This document shows positions 7,366 to 15,436 of a stretch of DNA of 19,616 bases, piece after piece. Position numbers and translations under genes: made by a program. A model generated the notes under the pieces. It was not told where the DNA came from. It saw nothing but the letters and a program-made list of their open reading frames with translations, and did not search any database. The DNA is taken from NCBI RefSeq assembly GCF_019649055.1, contig NW_026570680.1:1-19616 (forward strand), written 5' to 3'. Origin of the DNA: Paramacrobiotus metropolitanus (lineage: Eukaryota > Tardigrada > Eutardigrada > Parachela > Macrobiotidae). How positions within the stretch are numbered: position 1 is the first letter of the stretch; each line of letters begins with the position of its first letter.

Positions 7366-9315
7366 ATGGGACTTACACCGCAGCAGAAGTATGAACCGCG
7401 ATGCTCGGACTGCAGACGCAACAGCGGCGATAACTTGACATATCCTCACCGCCGGGACAATTCCTCACGGGAGTTGTTCCCCTGCGCATACCACCTGCGA
7501 CCGGGCTTCCGCGATGAGAATGACCGAGCCTACTGCTTCTACTTGGAAGTGGTGAGAGGCAACTTCGACGCGTACTGCCACATGACCAGCCGCGATGGAA
7601 GCCATCTGTTCCCCCTACTGAGGGACCATGAGCAGATAGAGATTTACGATCTCTATATGCAACGCAGTGGCGCCCGACAACCTGGCTGGAGCAGTACTGG
7701 AACCCAGATTCCTCCACTCAGCCAAACGGCTCGAGAACGGAAGGAGGAACGCGATCGGGAACGTCGAGCCCGTAACTCGGGTTCTGACCAGTCCTCAGGG
7801 CGTGGCCCAACGGCCGCCCCGAAAACTCATGGACACCAGCAACGGCCATCGTCAGGCTCTCAATCCTACGGATATGAGATGTCCACACCGACGACATATA
7901 ACCAGATCCTGGAAAACATCAACAAAGCTATGGTTGACCAGGTGGCCAAACAGCTGATGGAAGGTGGACTGTTGGACGCCCTGAAAGGCCAATATCAGCC
8001 AGCGCGTACAGAGCAACGTACGCCACTGGCACCGCTACCGCGGAACCCAGATGACTTACGTCATCAGATCCATAGCCGCAACCAGGACAAAACTGGCCGC
8101 CGTAGCCAGCCCGAGGAGCGCCAAACGCGCACATCACCCGGAAAACGGGGCGAGGCAGAGTCCAATCTGGTTGTCGCTCAGTCCACCAAGCGACCAGAAA
8201 GAAGCGTCAGCTCGGTGGCCCACAATATCAGCATCCAGATCCCAATGGAAACGGAGTCCGCACCGCCGTCATCGGACCCACCGGCCCGACAAGACGCAAG
8301 CGTCAGTGCCACGGACTTCGACCCATATAAATATGCTGAGGACCAGGGCATCAATATCCGGCCACGTCCCCATCGGGAGGTGACGGATTACATTATGGGC
8401 GCTATTCCATACCCTAGGGATAGATGGGCCCAAGTCAATGCCATGGTCCAGAATCTGCAAACTTTCGTCATCCGGTCCGGACTCGAAATGGAGATGCAGA
8501 AGAAGGAGTGGCCCCGTGCTTTCAGCATGGCGGAACACACCGAAAACCGTGAGGGCTACCCGATGGTCCGCGATAATGCTCTATCGAGCATCACGGACGT
8601 GAACTTACTTGGACAGCCCGTTACCAGACCGGACTGGAACGACTTGTGCCAACTGCACATAAAGGACGACCAACTCGACGTCGTCAAATACCTGGCCCAG
8701 TTCGTCCTACCGGACGCGAACGCCAGTTTCATAATGGCAGCCGCCAGAGCCGCCATGGAAATCCCATGCAAACCGGCTGACCATAAGGATAACCCGGAAA
8801 CGCAGATTTACTCGTATAACGGCACGATGTTACGCATCTTCGCCGCTAGACTTGGACACCTACGGTGCCACTGGGAACTTGAAGTTGCCTATCGGCAGGG
8901 GAAAATTATTCCTCGCTTATTGACCCAAGTGGCCCTACTAGGAAACCAAATTCACGAAATCGAAGCGGGAGTCAAAATCCAGAGCGCCCTGAATGTTTTC
9001 AGGAGCCGCTCCAAGGACTACCGTTATCGACATCTAACGGACTTCGACGACGGTGCGGAAGCGTTCGTTAACCGAACGGCAGCGCGGAAACTTCCAACGA
9101 AGTTTCGCACTCAACGATCCTCAACAAGATCGTCCGCACACGTCCAAACCCAGGCCGAACAGTCTGGCCCAGAAGCCCAGCCGACCAGCACCTCCAGCCA
9201 ACATCAACATAACCTGACCGAACAGGAATTGGCGGATATGGAGGAAAGCGTCGTCGACCCACTCAACCCAGGGTCGGGCAACGGCGACCAAGCCGGACAA
9301 GGAGGGCAGGAATAG
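7366..9315 (+). CDS. Intact 649-residue protein, Cys/His-rich N-terminus and helical C-terminal region
   Basis: ATG 7366 has A at -3 and G at +4, a good animal start context, and the frame is uninterrupted to TAG 9313-9315. Residues 13-73 hold Cys13, Cys16, Cys40, His43, Cys57, Cys71 and His72, a plausible zinc-binding module. Residues 110-315 are low complexity (Arg, Glu, Ser, Gln, Pro). About 315-585 is a compact, Trp- and Ala-containing, mostly helical region with no catalytic signature I recognise. The tail is Ser/Thr/Gln-rich and acidic. A zinc-finger-like module plus a helical domain would fit a nucleic-acid-binding structural protein such as a nucleocapsid or Gag-like protein, but that is inference with no family match. 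It follows the long frame on the same strand after a structured spacer, and its stop codon lies in a strong hairpin. Confidence 0.7.
   Translation: MGLTPQQKYEPRCSDCRRNSGDNLTYPHRRDNSSRELFPCAYHLRPGFRDENDRAYCFYLEVVRGNFDAYCHMTSRDGSHLFPLLRDHEQIEIYDLYMQRSGARQPGWSSTGTQIPPLSQTARERKEERDRERRARNSGSDQSSGRGPTAAPKTHGHQQRPSSGSQSYGYEMSTPTTYNQILENINKAMVDQVAKQLMEGGLLDALKGQYQPARTEQRTPLAPLPRNPDDLRHQIHSRNQDKTGRRSQPEERQTRTSPGKRGEAESNLVVAQSTKRPERSVSSVAHNISIQIPMETESAPPSSDPPARQDASVSATDFDPYKYAEDQGINIRPRPHREVTDYIMGAIPYPRDRWAQVNAMVQNLQTFVIRSGLEMEMQKKEWPRAFSMAEHTENREGYPMVRDNALSSITDVNLLGQPVTRPDWNDLCQLHIKDDQLDVVKYLAQFVLPDANASFIMAAARAAMEIPCKPADHKDNPETQIYSYNGTMLRIFAARLGHLRCHWELEVAYRQGKIIPRLLTQVALLGNQIHEIEAGVKIQSALNVFRSRSKDYRYRHLTDFDDGAEAFVNRTAARKLPTKFRTQRSSTRSSAHVQTQAEQSGPEAQPTSTSSQHQHNLTEQELADMEESVVDPLNPGSGNGDQAGQGGQE
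7636..7656 (+). other. Eight-base-pair perfect hairpin
   Basis: ATAGAGAT (7636-7643) pairs fully with ATCTCTAT (7649-7656) across the loop TTACG. Nearby, 7594-7606 is GATGG/CCATC with loop AAG. Confidence 0.6.
7717..7819 (+). other. AAAC, TAACT and CAAC loop hairpins in a row
   Basis: 7717-7735: outer CTC/GAG, inner AGCC/GGCT, loop AAAC, 3' bulge C. 7766-7784: 7-bp stem GAGCCCG/CGGGTTC with one G.T pair (7768-7782), loop TAACT. 7798-7819: outer GGGC/GCCC, inner GGCC/GGCC, loop CAAC, 5' bulge GT. Confidence 0.7.
7858..7942 (+). other. TAC-loop hairpin and a nested ten-pair hairpin
   Basis: 7858-7879: outer TCTC/GAGA, inner ATCC/GGAT, loop TAC, 3' bulge AT and 5' A. 7908-7942: CCTGG/CCAGG plus TCAAC/GTTGA, continuous on the 3' side, with a six-base 5' gap. 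ATGTC/GACAT (7879-7897) lies between them. Confidence 0.6.
9087..9106 (+). other. Eight-base-pair CAAC-loop hairpin
   Basis: GAAACTTC (9087-9094) and GAAGTTTC (9099-9106) pair perfectly across a CAAC loop. GC/GC pairs outside it past one 5' bulged G. Confidence 0.7.
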
Positions 9316-9333
9316 GCCAACGGCCATTCCTGC
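9306..9333 (+). other. Strong AAC-loop hairpin spanning the stop codon
   Basis: Outer 8-bp stem GCAGGAAT/ATTCCTGC (9306-9313, 9326-9333), inner GGCC/GGCC, loop AAC (9319-9321), one bulged A at 9314. The TAG stop (9313-9315) of the 649-codon gene sits at the junction of the two stems. It is the most stable hairpin of the family that I found. Confidence 0.75.
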
Positions 9334-9631
9334 ATGTCGGCCCTAAAATTGGACCGGCATCGGCTGAACCGGACTTGAACACCATGATGGGTACAATCCA
9401 ACGGTTGTTACCCTCGCCCAACAAACGTGGCTTACAGCCATGTATCGCCTACCTTACCGGACCTTAATCCCTGGATCTTAACCGGATTCCCCGGATTGGC
9501 TCTGGCTTAGCGGCTGGGACCATGAATTTGGCTCGGCCATCCCAGACCATCCGACGGAGTCCACCGGACTGAACTTGGCGCGAGCTAAGTTCCCCGGCAC
9601 GGAAAGGATCCAGCGCCCAGAAGGCGGCGAC

Positions 9632-9769
9632 GGCCCGCATAGAAGTTGCGACAAGCCGTGGATCAATCCTGGCCCGCATAGAAGTTGCGACAAGCCAAGG
9701 ATCAGCCTGGCCCGCATAGAAGTTGCGACAAGCCAAGGCCAAGTCCTGGCCCATAGAAGTTGGACCAGG
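9632..9769 (+). repeat. Tandem array of 38-39-bp units carrying TAGAAGT-loop hairpins
   Basis: Units start at 9632, 9671, 9709 and 9748 (the last one shortened). The first three have CGCA/TGCG around the loop TAGAAGT. The fourth has CCA/TGG around the same loop, enclosed by CCTGG/CCAGG (9745-9769). A further divergent copy at 9851-9867 uses CCACA/TGTGG. The loop is invariant while both stem sides change together. Confidence 0.8.
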
Positions 9770-10163
9770 CCCGCTGTGTGTCCAACGGACCATATGCGGC
9801 TCACGAGTTTAGTTGCCATACCAGGCAACTGGGACAAGTGAGGTTGGGAGCCACATAGAAGTTGTGGTACACCCACTTTGCATGCCACGTCCAACATCCT
9901 CATCACAGACCGCCCAGAGGCCCATCCAAAAGATGCACCGCCCCGAGGCCAAACGAGGATGCTTCTAGTCAGCAGACCGACTCCTTTGTGGCAAACGCCT
10001 ACCGGCGCCCACAACTTAATTTTTTTGGAGTTTGGCCCGGCCAACCTGATGTTTTCGTCAGACGCCACTTAATTTTGTTATGGCCACGGTCTCAGGGAAA
10101 CCTACCTGACTCATCGGACATGGTAGCTAACTCATGGCCCACGGCCAGTGAGACGGACCAACC

Positions 10164-10390
10164 TTGGCCCGCCATCAATTATGGACCGTCGAAAAAACGA
10201 CTAAGTCCTTTTGGCCCGCCATACACCTCGGACCGTCGAAAAAGCGACTAAGTCTTTTGGCCCGTCCAATGACGTGGCCCACCAAAAATCGACTAAGTCT
10301 TTTGGCCCGTCCAATGATGTGGCCCATCGAAAAATGACTAAGTTTTTTGGCCCGTCCAACGACGTGGCTCATCAAAAAACGACTAAGTCC
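10164..10390 (+). repeat. Tandem array of five 45-47-bp units
   Basis: Units begin with TTGGCCC at 10164, 10211, 10257, 10302 and 10347 and end in CGACTAAG-like sequence after an A-run. Units three to five each fold as outer GGCC/GGCC, inner CGTC/GACG, loop CAAT or CAAC, 3' bulge T (10259-10279, 10304-10324, 10349-10369). Differences between copies keep pairing through G.T (10309-10318 and 10349-10369). The array is not CRISPR-like: units are contiguous and degenerate. Confidence 0.8.
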
Positions 10391-10505
10391 ATATCGGAGA
10401 GCCAAAACCTGTTATACAGGACCCCCATGTCCCACACCAGCCGGAGGCGAGCCACATCACAATGGAACCTCGTATCCTGGCCCAGAGCATGTCAGAGACC
10501 GAGTT

Positions 10506-10822
10506 TGGACCGCCCCAACGGGTTTGGTCCATCATACCACCTCGGTCCTGGGACTTAGAAATTTTTCCATTATGGCCCTCTTGGACTTAGAAGATTTTTG
10601 GACCTAGGCGCATGACCAAACTGGCATGCAAAGCCAAAACGGTCCAAGTTAGAGACCCAGGGACAACCCTAACGGGTCTGGTCCAACAGAGACATGTCAG
10701 ACCAAAGCATGGCCATCCTAACGGAATTGGTCCAAGCACAATAATTTGGTCACAAGAGCACCTCTCCTGTCCAGAGGTATCACTCTGGCCCCATCATGGA
10801 CCGCCCAACCGGGCTTGGTCCA
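10506..10822 (+). other. Three related hairpins with CAAC, TAAC and AACC loops
   Basis: 10506-10531: outer TGGACC/GGTCCA, inner CCC/GGG, loop CAAC. 10661-10684: outer GGAC/GTCC, inner ACCC/GGGT, loop TAAC. 10797-10822: outer TGGACC/GGTCCA, inner GCCC/GGGC, loop AACC, 3' bulge TT. They appear to be diverged copies of one longer repeat that also contains a CATGTCAGA word (about 10487, 10691 and again 11478). Confidence 0.7.
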
Positions 10823-11051
10823 CCACACTTTAACAAGGAAGGGGACAACTTGTCCTTGCGCATGCAACCGTGCCTTCCATATACCGCACCGCTGGATTTA
10901 CTTCACTGGACCCCTGTGGACATCTCTGGGAACCGTCGCCCCGGATCTACAGGACCAGACCAATCCTATCGGATCAAGCGGACCGTTGACTAGGACCCGT
11001 GTGGACAGAACCTGGCCCTGTGGTAAACCTAGTCGGAATGAGCTATTTTAC

Positions 11052-11145
11052 GTCTAGTTTTTTAACCATACCTGGTTTTTCTAGACTTATTAACCAAAGA
11101 ATTAATGTTTTTATTTAGCCATTTAACCAAAGGAATTGGCTTTGG
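11052..11145 (+). other. T-rich stretch with two strong stems
   Basis: 11052-11086: outer GTCTAG/CTAGAC and inner AACC/GGTT separated by T-runs, loop ATACCT. 11127-11145: CCAAAG/CTTTGG, loop of 7. The word TTAACCA recurs at about 11063, 11090, 11124 and 11211. Confidence 0.5.
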
Positions 11146-11352
11146 GATCTCTAACTATGATCTTACTTTCTTAAATTCTCACCGAAATTGTGATTTTTCT
11201 ATTTCGATGTTTAACCAATGAGCCTTATAAACTTTATTTTTTTACCTGTTCGACCAAACCAAGCCTTCAAACCACACTGGAACCCCCTGCAACCAGAGTG
11301 CACCCCAGATTTCGGCCGTTCGGTGCACTGCACCGCGGGTCTGGAGGAAGCG

Positions 11353-11430
11353 ACCCTACCGGGTTTAGAGACAAAGTGGCATCCGGCCCTACCGGGTATC
11401 GGATCCTGGCACCCTACCGGGTTGGCCAGG
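11353..11430 (+). other. TACC-loop hairpin triplet
   Basis: 11353-11364: ACCC/GGGT, loop TACC. 11381-11404: outer ATCCG/CGGAT, inner GCCC/GGGT with one G.T pair (11386-11397), loop TACC, 3' bulge AT. 11405-11430: outer CCTGGC/GCCAGG, inner ACCC/GGGT, loop TACC, 3' bulge TG. The last two abut. Confidence 0.8.
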
Positions 11431-11792
11431 GGCAGAGTCGGAAGGTGCTCGCAGGAGCTCCCACTCCCGCCCAGAGGCATGTCAGAGACCGCACACTCGA
11501 GGCGGTAGACACCTCTTGTGGCTTTGCTCTGTCGCCCGCCCGCGCACGGCTACTCCATTCGTGCCGCGCTATTACGCTGCTCACTCAGCGTATACTTTGT
11601 CTACGCTGACCAATCAGCGTATTTCTGCACTCTTGGGGGCGTAGCCCAGCGCCTACGAGCGATTCCATGCTTTACGGCATCAGCTGTTGCATACCTGCAG
11701 CACGCTGCATCATTACCACTTTACTGACTTGCGCGCTCGCAGCTACTTTTCCACGGTGATACCGCATGGGTTTTCTGTGTTTGTTTGTGGTT

Positions 11793-11816
11793 GCTTTATT
11801 GTTGCACAATAAAGGC
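11793..11816. terminator. Palindromic bidirectional poly(A) signal
   Basis: CTTTATTGT (11794-11802) and ACAATAAAG (11806-11814) are perfect inverted copies around TGC. AATAAA is therefore present on the plus strand at 11808-11813 and on the minus strand at 11800-11795. It would serve the structured plus-strand unit and the convergent F-box gene. On the minus strand the signal overlaps the F-box stop codon TAA (11798-11796). Confidence 0.65.
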
Positions 11817-12270
11817 ATATTTTGCCCCATTTTCCATCTGCTTCTGTGTCATATCTGACAGTCGGCAACATATAGTCAGCAGGTGCATGAAATTGTCGCA
11901 TCGCCAGGTCCGGTTCTCTCTAGCGGTCTCGCCGAACCGGTACTCCTCGTACCGGTGCGAATTTTTCGTAAAGCCATCGCGTGTACTGCCGTCTCGGATG
12001 ACAACGTGACGGAGCTGCAGCTTCTTGGCGCTTAACAGCGCCACTAATACTTTTATGATTGCGTTTAGATTTTTGCTGCGTCCGTTGTCGAGCACCGTCA
12101 GGCTCACTGTGTGGCCGGTTATGGCCTGATTCAAGCCCCAGGTGAAACTGTACACGGGATCGCAGATCGCCGTGACTAGCATTTCGTTCAGAATCACCTT
12201 GCAGCTATCGATGGTGACGTGTCGACGGGCGTAATTGTCAGATAGGAGCTGTCGCCATGCTGTGCACACT
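11796..12270 (-). CDS. F-box protein gene, exon 3 (C-terminal)
   Basis: The exon starts after TTGCAG (minus strand, AG at 12272-12271) and its first base completes an AG-A arginine codon begun in exon 2. It immediately supplies the second half of an F-box: Val-Cys-Thr-Ala-Trp-Arg-Gln-Leu-Leu, with the Trp typical of the motif. About 150 further residues follow, with alternating strands and helices and no domain I can name; a Cys-containing end precedes TAA at 11798-11796. F-box proteins usually bind Skp1 and present substrates to a Cullin-RING ubiquitin ligase, and the C-terminal part normally recognises the substrate. The stop lies within the poly(A) signal, so the 3' UTR must be very short. 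A further exon spliced from within the last 30 codons cannot be excluded. Confidence 0.65.
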
Positions 12271-12305
12271 CTGCAATAATGTTCATAAACTAAAAACTCC
12301 ATTTA

Positions 12306-12333
12306 CCGGGTGGCTGAACAAAATGGCCTTCTC
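12306..12333 (+). repeat. Left terminal inverted repeat
   Basis: Exact reverse complement of 15409-15436; preceded by TA. Similarity stops after GGCCTTCTC. Confidence 0.75.
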
Positions 12334-13717
12334 GTTCACCATGGTGTGCTGGGTCCGCCCATTGTCTACTAACGTCATAATAGTTTCTTTCAAAAGAGCA
12401 AAGTTTTCAGTATACAAAAGTGAAGAAACACTGGCGTTAAAGAAAAGCTTATCGGTTTTATAAATTGTTTTTAAAAATAGAGTGGGGTTGAAAGCTGGCC
12501 CGGAATCAAAAACCCGAGTTTGCTAATTTCCGACTAAAAATTCCTGTAATTGAACTGAACAGGGTACTCTATGTCCCATTGCTATTTCGTACAGAGGGGT
12601 TGTTGCTTGTTTTTTTACTATAAAGAATTGCGATATCATAGTGGCCGCGTTTGGACAAGAAGCGGAAGAACTGAGAGCCCCCGCATTTGATTCTCGTGAA
12701 ATCTGCAAGCAGTCGTTTTGAACGAAGTTTTCTCACCAACCCTTCACCAGTTTATGGGGCTAAAACTTGTTTCTGTTTGAGCTATGTTTTCACTACATTT
12801 ATCAGCAAAATAGTTAATTTTTGTTGCAGCCTGACGGACAGCAAAAACTTCAAATGAAAATACCCAAAATGCCAGATTAAAAAACCGGCATTTTTGGGAA
12901 AAGTCACAAAGTGTGCTGACTGTGTAACTCCCCCAGCACGTTCACCATGCCAGCAACTTTTTTTCTGTTTAAACATAAAGTCCTTCTTTAGACAAAACAG
13001 TTAAAGAAATTCGAATGTTTTTAACGGGAAGGAATTGCCACTTAATTTCGTGTTTTGCAACCGGGGCCGAAATAAATTTTGACATGACTTTACTTGTTAC
13101 CTTTGTATACAAGCAGGGTTTAGTTTTCTATCAAACAATTTACTGATTTTGGTAGATGACAAAATTGTCTATCGAACGATGCTAACCCCATCAATAATAA
13201 AATTATGAATCATAGTAATATCGGTACATCTATTTAGACGTTAACTCATACGGAAAACGTATGAATCACAATCACCCTTAAATCAGTGTTTTTTTGTCTT
13301 GAAAAAGACAAAATTTGTCCTGGAAGTTTTTGTCGTAATCCGACATAAGGTAATAATTTTGTCCGTACAAATTGTGCCGTCCCCGCCCCCCAATCGTTTA
13401 TGAAATTAATTGCGGTTGTATTCCAAATATTATATTATCCGGTATATGTATTCTGTAGTACGATACTAGTAATTTTAATGCGCTTGTGTGGATTCATTTG
13501 TTTAGGCGCTTTTCTTCTTTATTAATCAGCAGGGAGATTTGGATTCGGTAGCTGTGGTGTATGTGTAAAATGATGCAATAGTTTTCGGCTGATACAAAAT
13601 TGACACCGGCATCGAACAGTTAATTAATCACAGTTTGGGCAAAATTATATTCATCATTTCCTGGAAAAAGAATTTTTGCTCTCTGCATTCTGCAGACAGC
13701 TGCGGGTTTCTTTGTGG

Positions 13718-13735
13718 ATGGTTTGTACAAACCAT
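13718..13735. repeat. Perfect 18-bp palindrome
   Basis: ATGGTTTGTACAAACCAT reads the same on both strands. Function unknown. Two other stems in this AT-rich stretch are 12863-12898 (11 bp with one bulged T) and 13246-13264 (TCATACG/CGTATGA, loop GAAAA). Confidence 0.6.
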
Positions 13736-14326
13736 TCACTCCAATTTGGCTTGATTAGCATTAAAATTTAAACGTGCGGTTCGATTGTGAAGCAATCAGA
13801 GATTCATAACGGTGCAATGCGCACAGTAACCGTGCAACAATTCGCCAAAACAAAGAAATACGAGTATCGTAGCCATTCGCAGGCAAGCATCAATTCGTAA
13901 TAAAATGCGGTTGCACTGTTCAGGCGATTTCAAAATCTTTGCCTAAAGACGCAATGACACAGCCTGATGCTCCCGGTTGTTATCCCAATAAATTAAATAG
14001 TTCCATATAAGCTGCCGCCGATGATTATTAATTGGAAACGTAAGACCAGTGAAATCAAGATTTAGTGGTGCAGCGCGGTATGAAGCTTGCGATCGAGTGA
14101 AATATCAAGTTTTGGGTTTTCACCACACTGACAACTTTTGCCGCGCGCACAGTTGAACTTGGCGCATTCAGCCGTTGCGACGCGATTCCGTGTGAAATCC
14201 TGATAAGAGGCTTTTTTGATAACAGTAATACTATCATGTACGCGTCCGTGCGCGTCTGCTATGGGAGGTCAGCCATTACTGTTTAATGTCTTCTGTTAAT
14301 TAATCATATTAATGAATAGAAATAGG

Positions 14327-14468
14327 AAACAAAGTATTAAAAAAATTAAAAAATAAACAAAGTATTACAGTACTTACTTCGGCGGTTTTCTTTATATACT
14401 GTAAGTACATGTATACTGTGACTGTGTACATATGTCATATAGCATACAGTATACATATGTCATATAGC
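14327..14468. repeat. Short direct repeats in AT-rich DNA
   Basis: AAACAAAGTATTA occurs at 14327-14339 and 14355-14367. TACATATGTCATATAGC occurs at 14427-14443 and 14452-14468. They look like simple-sequence slippage. Confidence 0.5.
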
Positions 14469-15104
14469 CATATACCAATATAGGCACTTATGTTAAGTAT
14501 CAATATATCGAGCTGTATTTAATGAGATGAGTTCAACTTTACCGCCGGTATACCAGGTACTTGCGCTTTTGAAATAATTTAATTTTGCACTGATCATAAG
14601 TTTATAAACATACAGTTGTTTTAGAATTTAGCAGTATCTACTGCAGATAAAGGCGGACCGTTTCGGTTTTGTGCTTACCATGATTAGGAATCAGTTTAAT
14701 TTACAGATACAAGGCCAATAAGTTTTTCAAGTAATTAACGTAATCGGTTAGTATTTATGGCGCGTGTGAAAAATTACACATGCCGACTTTCATTTACAGT
14801 GTCTACTTATTTTTAGCTGCTTTCAGAATACAGAAGTCCGTAAGTCATATTTCGGTTATTGTGCGTATTCTCTGTAATCTATACACACATCGCTCTTTAG
14901 ATCACAGTTTCACAGTATATTTACAGTTTTTCAGGATGACGATGCATGAGCGTGTATCAACTTCAGCATTTTCGTTTTTTAAAAGTTATAATGATGGAAA
15001 AATATTTAGTAAAACATAATAATGTTATATAAGAGTATTCAGAATGCTTGGGCCAAGCTGAGCTTTGGCCAGTAAAAATGCAGGTTTGTATGTTTATGTA
15101 AACC

Positions 15105-15142
15105 AGCTGCCGACAGCCACCGGTGCTTGGCAGTTGGCAGCT
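15105..15142. repeat. Seven-base-pair inverted repeat
   Basis: AGCTGCC (15105-15111) and GGCAGCT (15136-15142) could pair around a GC-rich centre. This is a background-level example in the AT-rich segment. Confidence 0.4.
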
Positions 15143-15408
15143 AAAGTATAGTTTTTGTATTTTCGAACAAAATTTGCCAAACCACGGCACTAATCGTTAC
15201 GAACGAGATAAAGTTATAACTGCCTAGGCGTTATCAGTCAGCTCTGTAAACGATTTGCATGAACCGACATGCACTCCTGTGAATCATATGCGGTTATCTG
15301 TGAGCCACTCATCCGAAACATATGAAACTGTCTTTCCATATAAATGTTATTAATAGGGTAAGCCGCTTACTGTACGATGAAAGGCTCGGGAGAACGAAAT
15401 CGAGAATG

Positions 15409-15436
15409 GAGAAGGCCATTTTGTTCAGCCACCCGG
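15409..15436 (-). repeat. Right terminal inverted repeat
   Basis: Exact reverse complement of 12306-12333; followed by TA. Confidence 0.75.

Larger units (their letters stand above)
9316..11792 (+). ncRNA. Long structured non-coding 3' part of the plus-strand unit
   Basis: No open frame here looks coding; short frames run through repeats. GC content and word usage match the genes upstream until about 11,040, where a T-rich stretch begins, and GC rises again from about 11,250 to 11,750. Hairpins occur throughout: two tandem arrays (9632-9769, 10164-10390), CAAC, TAAC and AACC hairpins (10506-10822), long stems (11052-11145), a TACC triplet (11353-11430), CAGCGTA/TACGCTG (11586-11608) and CGGT/ACCG with loop GAT (11754-11764). 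The block ends at a poly(A) signal, so it is most simply the 3' untranslated part of the same RNA. TATAAA at about 11,226 with a nearby CCAAT could be a promoter, but support is thin. Confidence 0.5.
12306..15436. mobile_element. Putative TA-flanked terminal-inverted-repeat insertion, no transposase seen
   Basis: The left end 12306-12333 and the right end 15409-15436 are perfect 28-bp inverted copies starting CCGGGTGGCTGAACAAAATG. Each is flanked by TA (12304-12305, 15437-15438), and the inverted match extends to TTTA/TAAA. TA duplication with such ends is typical of Tc1/mariner elements. The 3.1 kb between is AT-rich; no long open frame or DDE/D transposase is recognisable, so it would be non-autonomous, decayed, or two separate ends. 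It lies in intron 2 of the F-box gene, 33 bases from the exon 3 acceptor. Inside are palindromes at 12863-12898, 13246-13264 and 13718-13735 and short direct repeats at 14327-14367 and 14427-14468, otherwise nothing I can support. Confidence 0.55.

Noticed and set aside
10164-10390. CRISPR array
   Set aside because: Units are contiguous and degenerate with no unique spacers, and the host is eukaryotic.
11190-11609. Short plus-strand frames at 11190-11727 as genes
   Set aside because: They cross the TACC hairpin triplet and change character every few codons; no motif or start context.
11211-11816. Long terminal repeat (CCAAT and TATAAA near 11,215-11,231, AATAAA at 11,808)
   Set aside because: No second copy is in the window, and I see no primer-binding site, polypurine tract or target duplication. 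The poly(A) signal is explained by the convergent gene ends.
12523-12708. Minus-strand frame of 61 codons inside the TIR segment
   Set aside because: No recognisable domain, no splice partner found, and AT-rich flanks; it could be a transposon scrap but cannot be supported.
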